Notes: a model not told the origin generated them from the letters alone. 43,215 bases of DNA from Bacteroidales bacterium UBA3543 (GCA_002376715.1 DFOK01000089.1:1-43215); one strand, 5' to 3'. Positions 22,409-32,092 are shown, counted from the first letter of the stretch. Numbers and translations are program-made.

Positions 22409-24916
22409 TTAATCCAAGGTAACGACGGTGATGCCGGCTCCTCCCAGCTGCAGAGCTTCATCCCGCAAAGAACTAACCCCCGGCACGGTTTTGAGGTATT
22501 TGCGTATCTCTTCACGGAGCACTCCGTTACCCTTGCCATGGAGGATCTTTACCTCTGACAAACCCACCATCAACGCATCATCGATAAAACGGGTGACTAT
22601 ATCCAAAGCGCTGTCCAGACGCTCACCACGGATGTCGATTTTAGGTTTGAAATTGAGCCTTCGCTCGGATATCGAGGTAGAGGTAATGATAGACTGAGGT
22701 TTGGAAAAACGGGTACTATCCTTATACTGTTGACTGGAGATGCGCTCTACTTTGGAAGGGGCCATCTTGCTGATAATGTTGCCCACGGCTACTGCAATGG
22801 TTTTGTCGGATATCTGTGTTATCTCTCCCACCAGTTCGGAACCCTTAATCCTCACCTTGTCACCTACCTGCAGCGGCTTGTCTGAAACGCTCCGCTCTTT
22901 TGAAGCAGCTGCACGTGCCTTTGCCTCTTCCTGACGCTGGGCTTCGCTCTTTCGTCTCTCTTTGCGCTCTTTTTCGCGCTCCTTGCGCGCCACTATTTGC
23001 TCCATCTTGCGGGTTATACGCTGTTCCATCTCACTCTCGGTACTACTTTCCATCTCCTGACGGAACTGCTCGAGGTCTTTGCGAATAGCGCGCGTCTTCT
23101 CCCTTTCCGCCTGTGCCTCCTTGATTTCCCTTATGGTCTGCTCCACCTTACGATTGCTTTGGTCGATTATTTCACGTGCCTCAGCTCTGGCTTCGTCAAT
23201 TATCTCCTTGCGGAGCTGCTTGATATCGCCAAGCTCCTTATGATATTTGTCGGTAAGACTCTCAAGGGTTTTGTCGGTGCTTCTGATACGGGCAAGTTTC
23301 TCGTCGAGAACGCGTTTGCTTCGCGCTATCTGACGGAGATTTCGCTCAATACTCACAAATCCGCTGCCAGCACGCTCTTCCGCGTCCTTGACAATAGTTT
23401 CGGGGAGCCCTATATTGCGAGCCAACTCGAAGGCAAAGGAGTTGCCGGGGAGTCCTTGCTCAAGTTTAAAGAGTGGTGTAATGCCTGCCACATCAAAGAG
23501 CATCGCGCCATTGGAGACACCGGAACTATTGTTGGCATAGAGCTTCAGATTGGTATAGTGGGTGGTAATCACTCCGTAGGCTCCGATCTCTTCAAGCCGT
23601 GCCAATACAGCCTCCGCTATAGCACCTCCTGCTGTGGGCTCGGTACCGCTACCAAACTCATCTATCAGCACCAGCGAATTGTCGGTGGCATTTTCAAGTA
23701 TTTTTCTAATATTGACAAGGTGCGAACTATAAGTACTCAGGTCATTGTCCAGGGATTGGTCATCCCCTATATCTATGAAAATATTGTCGAATATCACCAT
23801 TTCCGAAATCTCGGAGGTGGGGATCAACATTCCCCACTGGAACATATACTGCAACAGACCCACCGTCTTGAGACAAACGGACTTACCGCCGGCATTGGGA
23901 CCGGAGATAAGCAGGATGTGCTTTTCGCGCGTAAGAGTGAGAGTCAACGGCACTATCTCTTTCTTTTCCTTTCGGAGAGCCTTCTCCAACAGCGGGTGAC
24001 GTGCCTTGCGCAATGCAAGCTCTCCGGTCTGCGATATAATCGGCATACCCGCTATCATATCCAGCGCCACATTGGCCTTTGCACGGATAAAATCTATCTC
24101 TCCGATATAGTCGGAGGCCGCTATCAGTTCTTCCAGATAGGGGCGCAGAAAGTCGGAAAACTCCATCAGTATCTTCAGAATCTCGCGCTGCTCATCAAAT
24201 TTCAGCTGGCGCACCTGGTTGTTGAGCTCCACTACCTCCATGGGCTCGACAAAAGCCGTCTTACCACTTGAGGATTCATCATAGACGAAGCCTGCAATAC
24301 GCTTTTTATTGGCCACCGGTACGGGTATTAGGATTTTTCCGTCTCTGACGGAGACTGAAGCATCCTCATCCACCAGCCCTTCAGCCTGCGCCTTTTTGAG
24401 CAATTGCGAAATACGTTTGGAGATTGCGCCCTCCTTTTCCTTGAGCGAACGGCGGATGGTATGCAGTTGCTCTGAAGCATTGTCACGCATCTCACCATTC
24501 TTATCTATCAACGCATCTATTCTGCGCGCCACTTCGGGATAATAGGTGATCCTTTCGGAGAGCTTTCGCAAATTAGGATAAAGGTCATCCTTGCATCCTT
24601 TGAAGAAAGAGAGGATCTTGCGCAGGGTATCGAGTGAAATCCTGAGCTTGCTCAGGGAAACTATATCGATATATGTGGAAGGAACATTTAGAGGTAACAA
24701 AAAGGGCTTTGTATCTATAAAGCCCACGGAAGGAAATGAGTCCTCAAACATCGAAATCAGACGCATTTCGTCTGTAAGGTGCAGACGCAATTCTATTTCT
24801 TGCGCATCGCGGGAAATCTCTTCATCCCACACTTTGTCTACAGCATATTGCGTGGAGCAGCGTTCTGCGATCCCTCTTCTGACTCTATCAAACCCTATTT
24901 TCTGCTCCAGTATCAT
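22409..24916 (-). CDS. mutS2: MutS2, ribosome rescue / recombination ATPase with Smr domain
   Basis: MutS-family ATPase of 835 aa without the mismatch-recognition domains. Core and clamp occupy about 1-310. The ATPase has Walker A GPNAGGKS (339-346), the switch with DDQSLDNDLSTYSSH and Walker B LVLIDEFGSGTEP. A charged coiled coil follows (about 510-670), then a KOW-like strand segment (LQVGDKVRIKGS). The C-terminal Smr domain has LDIRGER and HGKGNGVLR. MutS2 is known in other bacteria either to suppress recombination or to split collided ribosomes; the Smr motif argues for nuclease activity. The start codon lies 11 bases from the cdaA stop. Confidence 0.96.
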   Translation of the reverse strand: MILEQKIGFDRVRRGIAERCSTQYAVDKVWDEEISRDAQEIELRLHLTDEMRLISMFEDSFPSVGFIDTKPFLLPLNVPSTYIDIVSLSKLRISLDTLRKILSFFKGCKDDLYPNLRKLSERITYYPEVARRIDALIDKNGEMRDNASEQLHTIRRSLKEKEGAISKRISQLLKKAQAEGLVDEDASVSVRDGKILIPVPVANKKRIAGFVYDESSSGKTAFVEPMEVVELNNQVRQLKFDEQREILKILMEFSDFLRPYLEELIAASDYIGEIDFIRAKANVALDMIAGMPIISQTGELALRKARHPLLEKALRKEKKEIVPLTLTLTREKHILLISGPNAGGKSVCLKTVGLLQYMFQWGMLIPTSEISEMVIFDNIFIDIGDDQSLDNDLSTYSSHLVNIRKILENATDNSLVLIDEFGSGTEPTAGGAIAEAVLARLEEIGAYGVITTHYTNLKLYANNSSGVSNGAMLFDVAGITPLFKLEQGLPGNSFAFELARNIGLPETIVKDAEERAGSGFVSIERNLRQIARSKRVLDEKLARIRSTDKTLESLTDKYHKELGDIKQLRKEIIDEARAEAREIIDQSNRKVEQTIREIKEAQAEREKTRAIRKDLEQFRQEMESSTESEMEQRITRKMEQIVARKEREKERKERRKSEAQRQEEAKARAAASKERSVSDKPLQVGDKVRIKGSELVGEITQISDKTIAVAVGNIISKMAPSKVERISSQQYKDSTRFSKPQSIITSTSISERRLNFKPKIDIRGERLDSALDIVTRFIDDALMVGLSEVKILHGKGNGVLREEIRKYLKTVPGVSSLRDEALQLGGAGITVVTLD

Positions 24917-24927
24917 CCCTTCAATCT

Positions 24928-25713
24928 TTATCTGTATGAGTTTTCAATTGCTGTCCTAAGCTCAGTAATGCTGTTCATAGGTTTAAGTACCCCGTTTGAA
25001 ACAAATGAAATCTTGCCGGTCTCTTCTGAGACTACAATGGCACTGGCATCGGTCTGCTCGGTTATTCCGACGGCAGCCTTGTGGCGTAAGCCATATTGAG
25101 CGGGAATATTGGGGTTTGCAGAGATCGGCAGGGTACATCTGACTGCCTGAATCCTCTCATTTGCAATAATAAGAGCACCATCGTGCAGAGGAGAATTCTT
25201 AAAAAATATATTGAGAAGAAGTCTGCGGCTGATTCTTGCATCAACTTCATCACCCGTCTCTATGATGGCTGCCAGAGAGGTCTTGTGCTTTAGTACTATA
25301 AGGGCTCCCGTATTCTCCTGTGACATCATCCTGCAGGCCTCCGTTAACTCTTCCAAAAGTTCGGGACTTACCACGTTGACTCCGCCGCGATTCTTGAAAA
25401 GGCGACGAAAAAAACTGCCCCTGTTTGCAGAGGCATATCTGGAACCCAGATGAAGTAGAAAACGACGTATTTCCGGTTGGAAAATTACAATCAAAGCAAT
25501 CACTCCCACTCCGAGCACCTGTCCCATAAGCGCAGAGAGGAGCTTCATATTGAAGGCGGAAACCACCAGCCATATCACATAGAGCAGGAGTATTCCCGCG
25601 AAAATACTCATAGCGGCGGTTCCACGTATCAGTCTGATAATCTGGAAAATCAGCAGACCGACAAGTATAATGTCGAGAATATCTACAAATGATATGGAAA
25701 CAAAATCAAACAT
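24928..25713 (-). CDS. cdaA: Diadenylate cyclase CdaA
   Basis: Membrane-bound enzyme that makes cyclic di-AMP from two ATP. The 261-aa protein has three N-terminal membrane helices (about 5-25, 32-52, 60-80) and a DisA_N (DAC) domain from about 100. The DGA motif (178-180, LHDGALII) is intact. The second motif, RHR in most enzymes, reads RHK (210-212, YGLRHKAAVGIT), a conservative change that may affect activity. ATG 25713 is preferred to the TTG three codons upstream. mutS2 begins 11 bases downstream. No c-di-AMP receptor gene is linked. Confidence 0.95.
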   Translation of the reverse strand: MFDFVSISFVDILDIILVGLLIFQIIRLIRGTAAMSIFAGILLLYVIWLVVSAFNMKLLSALMGQVLGVGVIALIVIFQPEIRRFLLHLGSRYASANRGSFFRRLFKNRGGVNVVSPELLEELTEACRMMSQENTGALIVLKHKTSLAAIIETGDEVDARISRRLLLNIFFKNSPLHDGALIIANERIQAVRCTLPISANPNIPAQYGLRHKAAVGITEQTDASAIVVSEETGKISFVSNGVLKPMNSITELRTAIENSYR

Positions 25714-25727
25714 GATTGACAAAGGTA

Positions 25728-26156
25728 CTATTTTTTGTCGGATTTCCAGTGAAGTTTCTTGCCGAAGCCGAGACGATTGTCGGTAAATTTTAGTTCGGTG
25801 AGAACGAGACGCCAGACTTCTCCCCCTTTCAGAATTGCATAGGGAAACCGCTTGAGATATGCCAACCTGTATTTGTCAAAAAGCGATCCGTCACATTTCT
25901 CCACTACAGCTCTGAATTGCAAACCGCGGATTTTGCCGACTACTTCCGTTTCGAGTGCAATAGAGCCGGTCACGATGGGATTTTCCATAAAAAGCTGTGC
26001 ATGACGTGTCTCTTCTTCAGAGGTAATGATAAAACTCATTTCATCTTCCAGAAACAGGTAAAAGCAGCTTGCACACCACAAATCCCCATTTGCCGTACAG
26101 GCAAGAGACATCACATGATGTTCTGAAATGAATTCAATTATTCTTTTATCGAGCAT
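25728..26156 (-). CDS. Pyridoxamine 5'-phosphate oxidase-like (YhbP-type) protein
   Basis: A 142-aa protein of the flavin-binding split-barrel fold. The N-terminal helix and strand (IIEFISEHHVMSLACTANGDLWCASCFYLF) and the later GSIALETEVVGKIRGLQFRAVVE match the UPF0306/YhbP group. The C-terminal part, GEVWRLVLTELKFTDNRLGFGKKLHW, is the usual ending. The function is unknown; a flavin- or heme-linked oxidoreductase role is possible. It is preceded by a -7 element only five bases from its ATG, so its mRNA may lack a leader. It is followed by cdaA after 14 bases, so the two are likely one operon. Confidence 0.82.
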   Translation of the reverse strand: MLDKRIIEFISEHHVMSLACTANGDLWCASCFYLFLEDEMSFIITSEEETRHAQLFMENPIVTGSIALETEVVGKIRGLQFRAVVEKCDGSLFDKYRLAYLKRFPYAILKGGEVWRLVLTELKFTDNRLGFGKKLHWKSDKK

Positions 26157-26160
26157 GCCG

Positions 26161-26168
26161 CAAAATTA
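26161..26168 (-). promoter_or_regulatory. -7 element of the yhbP-like/cdaA operon
   Basis: TAATTTTG on the minus strand matches TAnnTTTG. It ends four bases before the start codon at 26156, implying a leaderless or nearly leaderless mRNA. No clear -33 box was found. Confidence 0.5.
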
Positions 26169-26179
26169 AGGTTTTTTTG

Positions 26180-26187
26180 TAGGTTTG
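26180..26187 (+). promoter_or_regulatory. -7 element of comF
   Basis: TAGGTTTG matches TAnnTTTG and lies 18 bases upstream of the ATG at 26206. It is arranged back to back with the divergent -7 element at 26161-26168. Confidence 0.5.
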
Positions 26188-26205
26188 TATAAAACAAGTA
26201 TCGAT

Positions 26206-26955
26206 ATGAGCAGTTGGAATGACATTGTCAGTGGGACGAGATACTCTTTCAAAGCGCTTGGGGACCTCTTCTTCCCCCGAAGATGCGCAGTTTGCGAAGC
26301 CATTCTTACCTGTGATGAACAGAACATTTGCAACGATTGCCACACGGACATTCCCTATACCCGGTTTTGGAGCTGGCCGGAAAATCCGGCCGAAGAACGA
26401 ATGTGGTCAAAAGTAGGCATTGAGAGTGCTGTCTCTCTATTTTTCTACCGTTACACCGGTAGCTACGGCCATATTCTACACAAATTTAAATATGGCTGCA
26501 ATATCCCGCTCGGAATAGAAGTCGGTAGAGATCTAGGCAAAAAAATGGCTCTGGGAGGACGCTTCGGAGATATTGATGCCATCGTACCTGTCCCGCTACA
26601 CTGGCGTAGGCAGTGGAGTCGCGGTTTCAATCAGGCTGAAATTATTTCACGAGGCGTAGCCGAGGGCTTTGCTTCGCAACCCGAAGGAAAATCTATTACT
26701 GTTATAAGATCCCTTGTGAAACGCACAAAAAAGACCGCCACTCAGACCCGCCTCAGCGGAAAAGAGAAGGTTGAAAATGTGAAAAATGCCTTTCACGTGA
26801 ATCAGAAAGTCGCTTCACGACTCCTTTCGAAAGGCATTAATCATATATTGCTTGTAGATGACGTGCTCACATCCGGATCAACCCTGGCAGCCTGTGCTAC
26901 GCCTCTTATGAAATATTTCAGGGTAAGCGTAGCCACAATAGGATTTGTAGAGTAA
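26206..26955 (+). CDS. comF: ComF-family phosphoribosyltransferase-like protein
   Basis: A 249-aa protein of the ComF/GntX family. The N-terminal zinc-finger-like part has the cysteines CAVC and CNDC (FFPRRCAVCEAIL...ICNDCHTDIP). A type I phosphoribosyltransferase fold follows, with the KFKYGCNIPLG segment, VPVPLHWRRQWSRGFNQAE and the PRPP-binding loop ILLVDDVLTSGSTL near the end. In Gram-positive bacteria ComF helps DNA uptake; in Bacteroidetes the role is not settled. The ATG at 26206 is used; a TTG seven codons upstream lies within the -7 element. The stop is two bases from the convergent peptidase gene, with no terminator between. Confidence 0.93.
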   Translation: MSSWNDIVSGTRYSFKALGDLFFPRRCAVCEAILTCDEQNICNDCHTDIPYTRFWSWPENPAEERMWSKVGIESAVSLFFYRYTGSYGHILHKFKYGCNIPLGIEVGRDLGKKMALGGRFGDIDAIVPVPLHWRRQWSRGFNQAEIISRGVAEGFASQPEGKSITVIRSLVKRTKKTATQTRLSGKEKVENVKNAFHVNQKVASRLLSKGINHILLVDDVLTSGSTLAACATPLMKYFRVSVATIGFVE

Positions 26956-26957
26956 CA

Positions 26958-29123
26958 CTATTCTCCGAGCATTTCCGCTACCAGATGATTCATCCCGGCA
27001 TATTTATCCAGAATCCAGAGCACGTAACGGATATCGACGCAGACACATTTATTCATCACCGGATCGAAATAGGTATCACCTGCAAGTGACTCTTTGTTGC
27101 CGTCAAATGCCAGCCCTATAAGTTCGCCCCGGCCATTCATTACCGGACTGCCGGAGTTGCCGCCTGTAATATCATTGTCGGTAACAAAATTGATATACAA
27201 TTCTCCGGTGGAAGGATCGGCCCATCTGCCCCAGTCGCGGGCTTCGTAAAGAGCTTTCAATTCGGGTTTGAGTGAATAAATATATCTGTCGGGGTCATAT
27301 TTTTCCAATATGCCACGTACCGTACTCCTTTCAAGACAAATTATTCCGTCACAGAGGCAAAGCGGACCGACGGTCCCATAGGTAATCCTCATCGTGGAGT
27401 TGGCGTCAGGATATTGTGGAGTGCCTTTTTCAAGATGCATCTGATAAAGTAAGTTTCTGTAGTTATTCTCGAGTCTGGTAAGTTTTACTCCTCTGTCAAC
27501 TTTACTCTTGTAGTTGTTGTACATTATCATTTTAGTGGAAGAGATGGCTGCCACAAGAGGATCCGCACGATATTCTTCCGCAGTAGTCGCCTCCGATAAA
27601 GCTTTTTCAAACCGATTTTGGTCTGTATAAAGAGAATTCGCCCATATCCAGTCCACAAGAGCATAAGTGTCCCCTTCAAACAGATCATACTGTTCACTCA
27701 ACCATTCTCCCCAGAACACTCTGTCCACATGAGCATAAAATTCCCTTATGGAGAGATCAACCAGATCTTTTTCCACCCTCATGTCAAACTCATCGTACAT
27801 CTTCATTATCACCTCATAAACACCTGTACTGTCAGCTATAGGAACTTGTTGACCTTTGCTCTTTGCCACCATTTCCGCACTCCTGGCAATATGATTGACC
27901 ATCCGATGCAAACGCACTCCCCTGGCTATTGTCTCTCGAAAATAACCTATTTGCTTCTCTATATATTCCAGAGACTTATATTTGACGTCAAGATCATGCA
28001 ACAAAGTACCGTAGCGTTTTGCCCTCAGGGAATCCGACATTATCCATTGCTGTAGCGTCACCTCCTGCTCCCGTTTTTTCTCCGCCACATTATACTTGCT
28101 GTAACAAAATATCTCCCCTTCGCGGATTTCCTGCACATTACTCAATGAAAAGTAGTGATCAGCATACTTCAGACGCACTGCCGGGTCCAGATTCATCCAA
28201 CCGTCAATAATCTTCATCTGCTCACCCTGAATCTCAACCTGTATCGGATTTACAACGGTTTCTATATTATTCACCTTAAAAGAGGATGCATACCTATCTG
28301 TCCGACCGGGATAACCCATTACCATCGCAAAGTCTCCTCTCTGTACACCAGCAGTAGAGATTTTCAGCGTTCGAGAAGGTTTCATCGGAATATTATCGGG
28401 TGAATATTCAGCCGGAGATCCGTCAGGAGCCGTATAGATACGGTAGAGTGCAAAATCCCCTTTGTGCTGTGGCCATTCCCAGTTGTCCACCTCTCCTCCG
28501 AAGGAAGCGATGCAGACCGGCGGAGCTGCCACCAAACGCACATCTTTGTAGACTTCATAAAGTGCCATATAGTACTTGTTGCCGCCCCACATTGAGGAAC
28601 AGGAGACCTCTCCCTTACCTTTGAAGAGCCTTCTGTACTTACCCTCAATTAAGCTGTAAACCCTGCGCATCGCGAAACCGCCGCCCCTTGGGACGATTGA
28701 GTCGCGCAGGTGCTGTACTTCGGAAGTTACATCTATCACTTTCTTTAGAAACCAGATACCGTCACCCTTTACCGGAGCCTCCTGCGAGCGATCCATCGCC
28801 CAGAACCCATCTTCAAGATAGTTGTGCTCGGGGGTGCTCAGCGCATGCACATCGGAATAGGCGCAGTGATGGTTGGTAATCATCAGACCTTCGGATGAGA
28901 TCATACTGCCGCTGCAGCCGAAAGCGAGCGACACGACTGCATCACTCAATCCACCCTTCTCTTCGTCATAAAGGGTGTCCGGATCAAGTTGCAGCCCCCT
29001 CTCCTGCATCTTCTTAGCGAGCCCCTGCTCAATCAGGTGAATCAGCCACATGCCTTCATCGGCACGGCACAGTACAGCGGAGAGAAACAAAGTTACCACC
29101 GCAGGTATCAGTTTTCTTTTCAT
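26958..29123 (-). CDS. S46-family dipeptidyl-peptidase (DPP7-like)
   Basis: Periplasmic serine exopeptidase that removes N-terminal dipeptides. The 721-aa protein has a signal peptide (cleavage near CRA-DEG) and the trypsin-like catalytic parts of S46: TNHHCAY with catalytic His86 and conserved Cys70 and Cys87, and GGNSGSPVMN with Ser657. The residue next to the S1 pocket, Gly675 in LAFDGNKE, resembles the glycine of DPP7 (broad, hydrophobic P1) rather than the arginine of DPP11 (Asp/Glu). The helical cap lies at about 290-560. It is the last gene of a five-gene operon with outer-membrane transport proteins, suggesting that imported peptides are trimmed to dipeptides for uptake. Confidence 0.93.
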   Translation of the reverse strand: MKRKLIPAVVTLFLSAVLCRADEGMWLIHLIEQGLAKKMQERGLQLDPDTLYDEEKGGLSDAVVSLAFGCSGSMISSEGLMITNHHCAYSDVHALSTPEHNYLEDGFWAMDRSQEAPVKGDGIWFLKKVIDVTSEVQHLRDSIVPRGGGFAMRRVYSLIEGKYRRLFKGKGEVSCSSMWGGNKYYMALYEVYKDVRLVAAPPVCIASFGGEVDNWEWPQHKGDFALYRIYTAPDGSPAEYSPDNIPMKPSRTLKISTAGVQRGDFAMVMGYPGRTDRYASSFKVNNIETVVNPIQVEIQGEQMKIIDGWMNLDPAVRLKYADHYFSLSNVQEIREGEIFCYSKYNVAEKKREQEVTLQQWIMSDSLRAKRYGTLLHDLDVKYKSLEYIEKQIGYFRETIARGVRLHRMVNHIARSAEMVAKSKGQQVPIADSTGVYEVIMKMYDEFDMRVEKDLVDLSIREFYAHVDRVFWGEWLSEQYDLFEGDTYALVDWIWANSLYTDQNRFEKALSEATTAEEYRADPLVAAISSTKMIMYNNYKSKVDRGVKLTRLENNYRNLLYQMHLEKGTPQYPDANSTMRITYGTVGPLCLCDGIICLERSTVRGILEKYDPDRYIYSLKPELKALYEARDWGRWADPSTGELYINFVTDNDITGGNSGSPVMNGRGELIGLAFDGNKESLAGDTYFDPVMNKCVCVDIRYVLWILDKYAGMNHLVAEMLGE

Positions 29124-29134
29124 TTAAATTGGTA

Positions 29135-30733
29135 TTAGAATGAGATGCCCACTGTAGCACTGATGCAATGATGCATCGCACCGGCAAGATAGTTGATGCC
29201 GAGGGCATTTATAAACCGGTAGTCCAGATCGACATAACCGGTGATATTATTTTTGAAAAAATGTGAGTATCTGAATCCTGCCCCGGCATTGATGCGGTTG
29301 GCAGTGAGAAATTCAAACTCCTTGAGCATCGCGTCATCCATCGTGCGAGGCGCTCGAGGGTTATTGGTTTGTGTATATAATCCGTCATTTAAAGGATTGC
29401 CGGAACCACTTCCGAAGCCTGCGCAAAGACGCATTCCGATGATACCGCTTTCACGGAAAATATTATATGCACCCGAAAGCAATCCGTCAATAGCGAGAAT
29501 ATTCTGTTTACGGTAGAAAGGATAGAGCGAAGCTGTCTGATTGCGGTACATAGCATCTGCAGAAGCTTTCAACACAAGTGTTGGACGATGGTCCCTGATG
29601 CCGAGATTGGCGGAATACTCCAGATTGCCCTCAATCAGATTTCTATCCAGGACCTCGTTGCTGCCGAAATAGATGATCTCCTTGACCCCTTCAATGGTTT
29701 TTTCCTGATAGACGTTTTCATTGTTTATCAGGTGCGTATAGTCGGCTGAGAGCTTTACTATATGTCTATTATCCCCTTTACCGAAAGATAAATGACCATT
29801 ATATCCCATCTGAAAGCCATTATGAGCCGAATACATTATGGTAGATGTGGACTTTCTGCCGTAATAGCCGTCAAATGACTTGAAGGAAAACTCATTGAAC
29901 AGTCTGACCCTGGATGAAGGACCGATTTCAAGTTGTAGGGCACCTCCGTGATATGTGGTCAACAGCGGCATAGTATTGGTTTGTGTTGAATAACCCTTCT
30001 CTCCAAACACCTCCCGCTGCCCGAAAAATCCACCGTAATCCACCAGATAGTAGTAGAGTTTGTCGGTTGTGCCGTAAATCTGATAATAAAAACTTTCGAG
30101 ATTTCTTCTGAAAATATAATCGGCTCCTATTACGACCTTGTTCCCTATATTCCAGCTCAGACCGGCAGTCACTTCCATGTCCATTATCATATTGACGTGA
30201 CGTGGATCACGAGCCTTGGAGTAGTTGCCACCTGTGTAGTCTATCCTGCCTCCTGCAGAAAGGGCATCATTGAAACGGTAGGCTACACCTCCGGTCAACT
30301 GATATGTCTCCAGTGTCTTTACTCCGGCTGTAGAGTCTGCCATTGCCACAACATTCAAAGGGGAATGAAATGGGTCGCTCATTACTGAGCCACCCATATT
30401 CTTCCCTTTAAAATAGTCATACGACAATTTACCGTAAACATAGACATCCTTTCCCAGGTGGGAGAATGACTCTGCCAAAGCTCCGGCATTAAAACTGTCA
30501 TCCGACTGGTGATGGGCCACAAATCCGCCATTATTCTTGTCAAATCCTGCCTGCGTAATGAAGATTTTCTCCACAGGCAGACGAATAAGACCGGCCGCAT
30601 TGCTGCTGGTCAACCAGGGCTCTGAACCCTTTATGAAATTAAAATCATAAAGATTCTGCGGAGTCACCTGTGCCCGGCCTGAAAAGAGGCAGAACAACGC
30701 CATTACCATTATAGTCAGACAACGTTTCATCAT
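29135..30733 (-). CDS. DUF6850-like outer-membrane beta-barrel protein
   Basis: A 532-aa exported protein. The signal peptide ends near SGRAQ. The mature N-terminus (VTPQNLYDFNFIKGSEPWLTSSNAAGL) and alternating hydrophobic strands throughout (for example VYVYGKLSYDYF and GYVDLDYRFINALGI), with a C-terminal HHCISATVGISF ending in Phe, indicate an outer-membrane barrel. The sequence style and the neighbouring DUF4876 gene match the DUF6850 family of Bacteroidales, of unknown function. An in-frame TTG at 30736 precedes two ATGs; ATG 30733 is used. The gene lies between the DUF4876 and S46 peptidase genes with gaps of 9 and 11 bases. Confidence 0.72.
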   Translation of the reverse strand: MMKRCLTIMVMALFCLFSGRAQVTPQNLYDFNFIKGSEPWLTSSNAAGLIRLPVEKIFITQAGFDKNNGGFVAHHQSDDSFNAGALAESFSHLGKDVYVYGKLSYDYFKGKNMGGSVMSDPFHSPLNVVAMADSTAGVKTLETYQLTGGVAYRFNDALSAGGRIDYTGGNYSKARDPRHVNMIMDMEVTAGLSWNIGNKVVIGADYIFRRNLESFYYQIYGTTDKLYYYLVDYGGFFGQREVFGEKGYSTQTNTMPLLTTYHGGALQLEIGPSSRVRLFNEFSFKSFDGYYGRKSTSTIMYSAHNGFQMGYNGHLSFGKGDNRHIVKLSADYTHLINNENVYQEKTIEGVKEIIYFGSNEVLDRNLIEGNLEYSANLGIRDHRPTLVLKASADAMYRNQTASLYPFYRKQNILAIDGLLSGAYNIFRESGIIGMRLCAGFGSGSGNPLNDGLYTQTNNPRAPRTMDDAMLKEFEFLTANRINAGAGFRYSHFFKNNITGYVDLDYRFINALGINYLAGAMHHCISATVGISF

Positions 30734-30742
30734 CAATTCCCC

Positions 30743-32092
30743 TTATTTGCTCCTCAACGAAGCTTCTTTGCGCTGGTGGAAATCGTTTCCGGAGTTGTTG
30801 GTATCCATGTAGATGATACGGGCGCCTGCCTTGATGGAGGCTTCAGCATCGATACCGCTCGGATCGGTTGAACCCTCTTCCAGGTCACTTGTTCCCATAT
30901 TGTAGCTGTAAACAAGTTTTCCCTTATTATCAGGTATCGCCTCGGTAGCCTCCTTGTTGACATTACGATAGATGGAATATCCTTGTCTGTTGGTAAGTAC
31001 CACGCTGCCTCCGTCAACAGAGGTGATGAGACGCTTGTTGTTTTTGCCGACATAACCGGCTGAAAATACCTCACAGGCATCCACAACCCATTCTGCAGAA
31101 ACCCATTTACGCTTTCCTGAAGCCTTGTTGTCATATAAATTCTCGTTGGAAGTATCCTCAAAGAATGACTGAGGTGTCACACCGTCAGGAGTTATGAAGA
31201 TAAAGAATGCGGGGCCGGTCACCGAAATAGGCCAACCCGTTCCCGTACCATATTTGTAGGCCTTGAGATAATGTGAGGTAGGGATTGCCTCAGAAGGTGT
31301 AGGGTAGTAAGAAGCCAGACTGTATCCCGATTCAGGGTCATACATAGCATAGTAGTTGCTGTTGGAGAGATTCACTGAATTGCTGTAGGTAAGAGTATGG
31401 TTGATGGCCCCATTTATAGCCACAACAACCTCTTCGCCCGGTTTGAGTACCGGAGCATTACCCTCCGCAAAGGTCCAGAAGCCATGTCCGGCGGGCACTC
31501 TGTTTTCTGCCTCATAAGTGAGTTTACCATCAACCACATCGACATTCGTTGTATGTGAGTTGTATTGGATTGTCATTGCGAAGCAGAGGTTCTTTAGATC
31601 GGCATCAACTGTGGAGTTGTTGTAAAGAATGACATACTTATCATTCTGGAAATAACCGGAACCGTCATCTTTTTGACAACCGCCGGTGTAAAGCTCCTTA
31701 ACGATGATCTGTTTTGCCTCTGAACCGACCATGTCGATGGTAACCACGAAAGGAGTCTTCTCATAATCGTGAGTAATGGCAACTTGCTGTTTAAAGCCGT
31801 TGAAGGAGTAAGCAGTACCGCTTTCGGCACGGGTTTCAGTAGCGGAAAATTCATAAAGACCGGCAACTGCAGGCACAACTGCATTACCTTGAGCATCGGT
31901 TGTGCCGACATAAATCATTCCGGTATTGGTATTGACCGCATTTACCGTAACGCCGGCTACGGGATCAGCATCCGAATAGACCAACTGAACTTTGACGTCA
32001 TACAATTTGTAAGGGTCATCCTTGTGACAGGAGACCGCAGCGATTAAGAATACGCTGCACATCAGAAATGAAACAAACTTTTTCATACGCAT
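30743..32092 (-). CDS. DUF4876 domain lipoprotein
   Basis: A 449-aa lipoprotein with lipobox AAVSC (near residue 22). An N-terminal prealbumin-like beta domain (about 30-120, KVQLVYSDADPVAGVTVNAVN, DAQGNAVVPAVAG) resembles Cna-B/CarboxypepD_reg domains. It is followed by the DUF4876 region (about 130-400; IIVKELYTGGCQKDDGSGYFQNDKYVILYNN in outline). It should sit at the outer membrane, probably on the surface, as partner of the TonB receptor encoded upstream. Starts at ATG 32092 or the ATG two codons later (32086) are both possible. Strongly co-transcribed: 12 bases after the receptor gene. Confidence 0.82.
   Translation of the reverse strand: MRMKKFVSFLMCSVFLIAAVSCHKDDPYKLYDVKVQLVYSDADPVAGVTVNAVNTNTGMIYVGTTDAQGNAVVPAVAGLYEFSATETRAESGTAYSFNGFKQQVAITHDYEKTPFVVTIDMVGSEAKQIIVKELYTGGCQKDDGSGYFQNDKYVILYNNSTVDADLKNLCFAMTIQYNSHTTNVDVVDGKLTYEAENRVPAGHGFWTFAEGNAPVLKPGEEVVVAINGAINHTLTYSNSVNLSNSNYYAMYDPESGYSLASYYPTPSEAIPTSHYLKAYKYGTGTGWPISVTGPAFFIFITPDGVTPQSFFEDTSNENLYDNKASGKRKWVSAEWVVDACEVFSAGYVGKNNKRLITSVDGGSVVLTNRQGYSIYRNVNKEATEAIPDNKGKLVYSYNMGTSDLEEGSTDPSGIDAEASIKAGARIIYMDTNNSGNDFHQRKEASLRSK

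Noticed and set aside
22997..24271. 424-codon open frame on the plus strand opposite mutS2
   Set aside because: It is entirely antisense to a well-conserved mutS2 and its translation shows no domain pattern or plausible start; it is a by-product of codon bias in mutS2.
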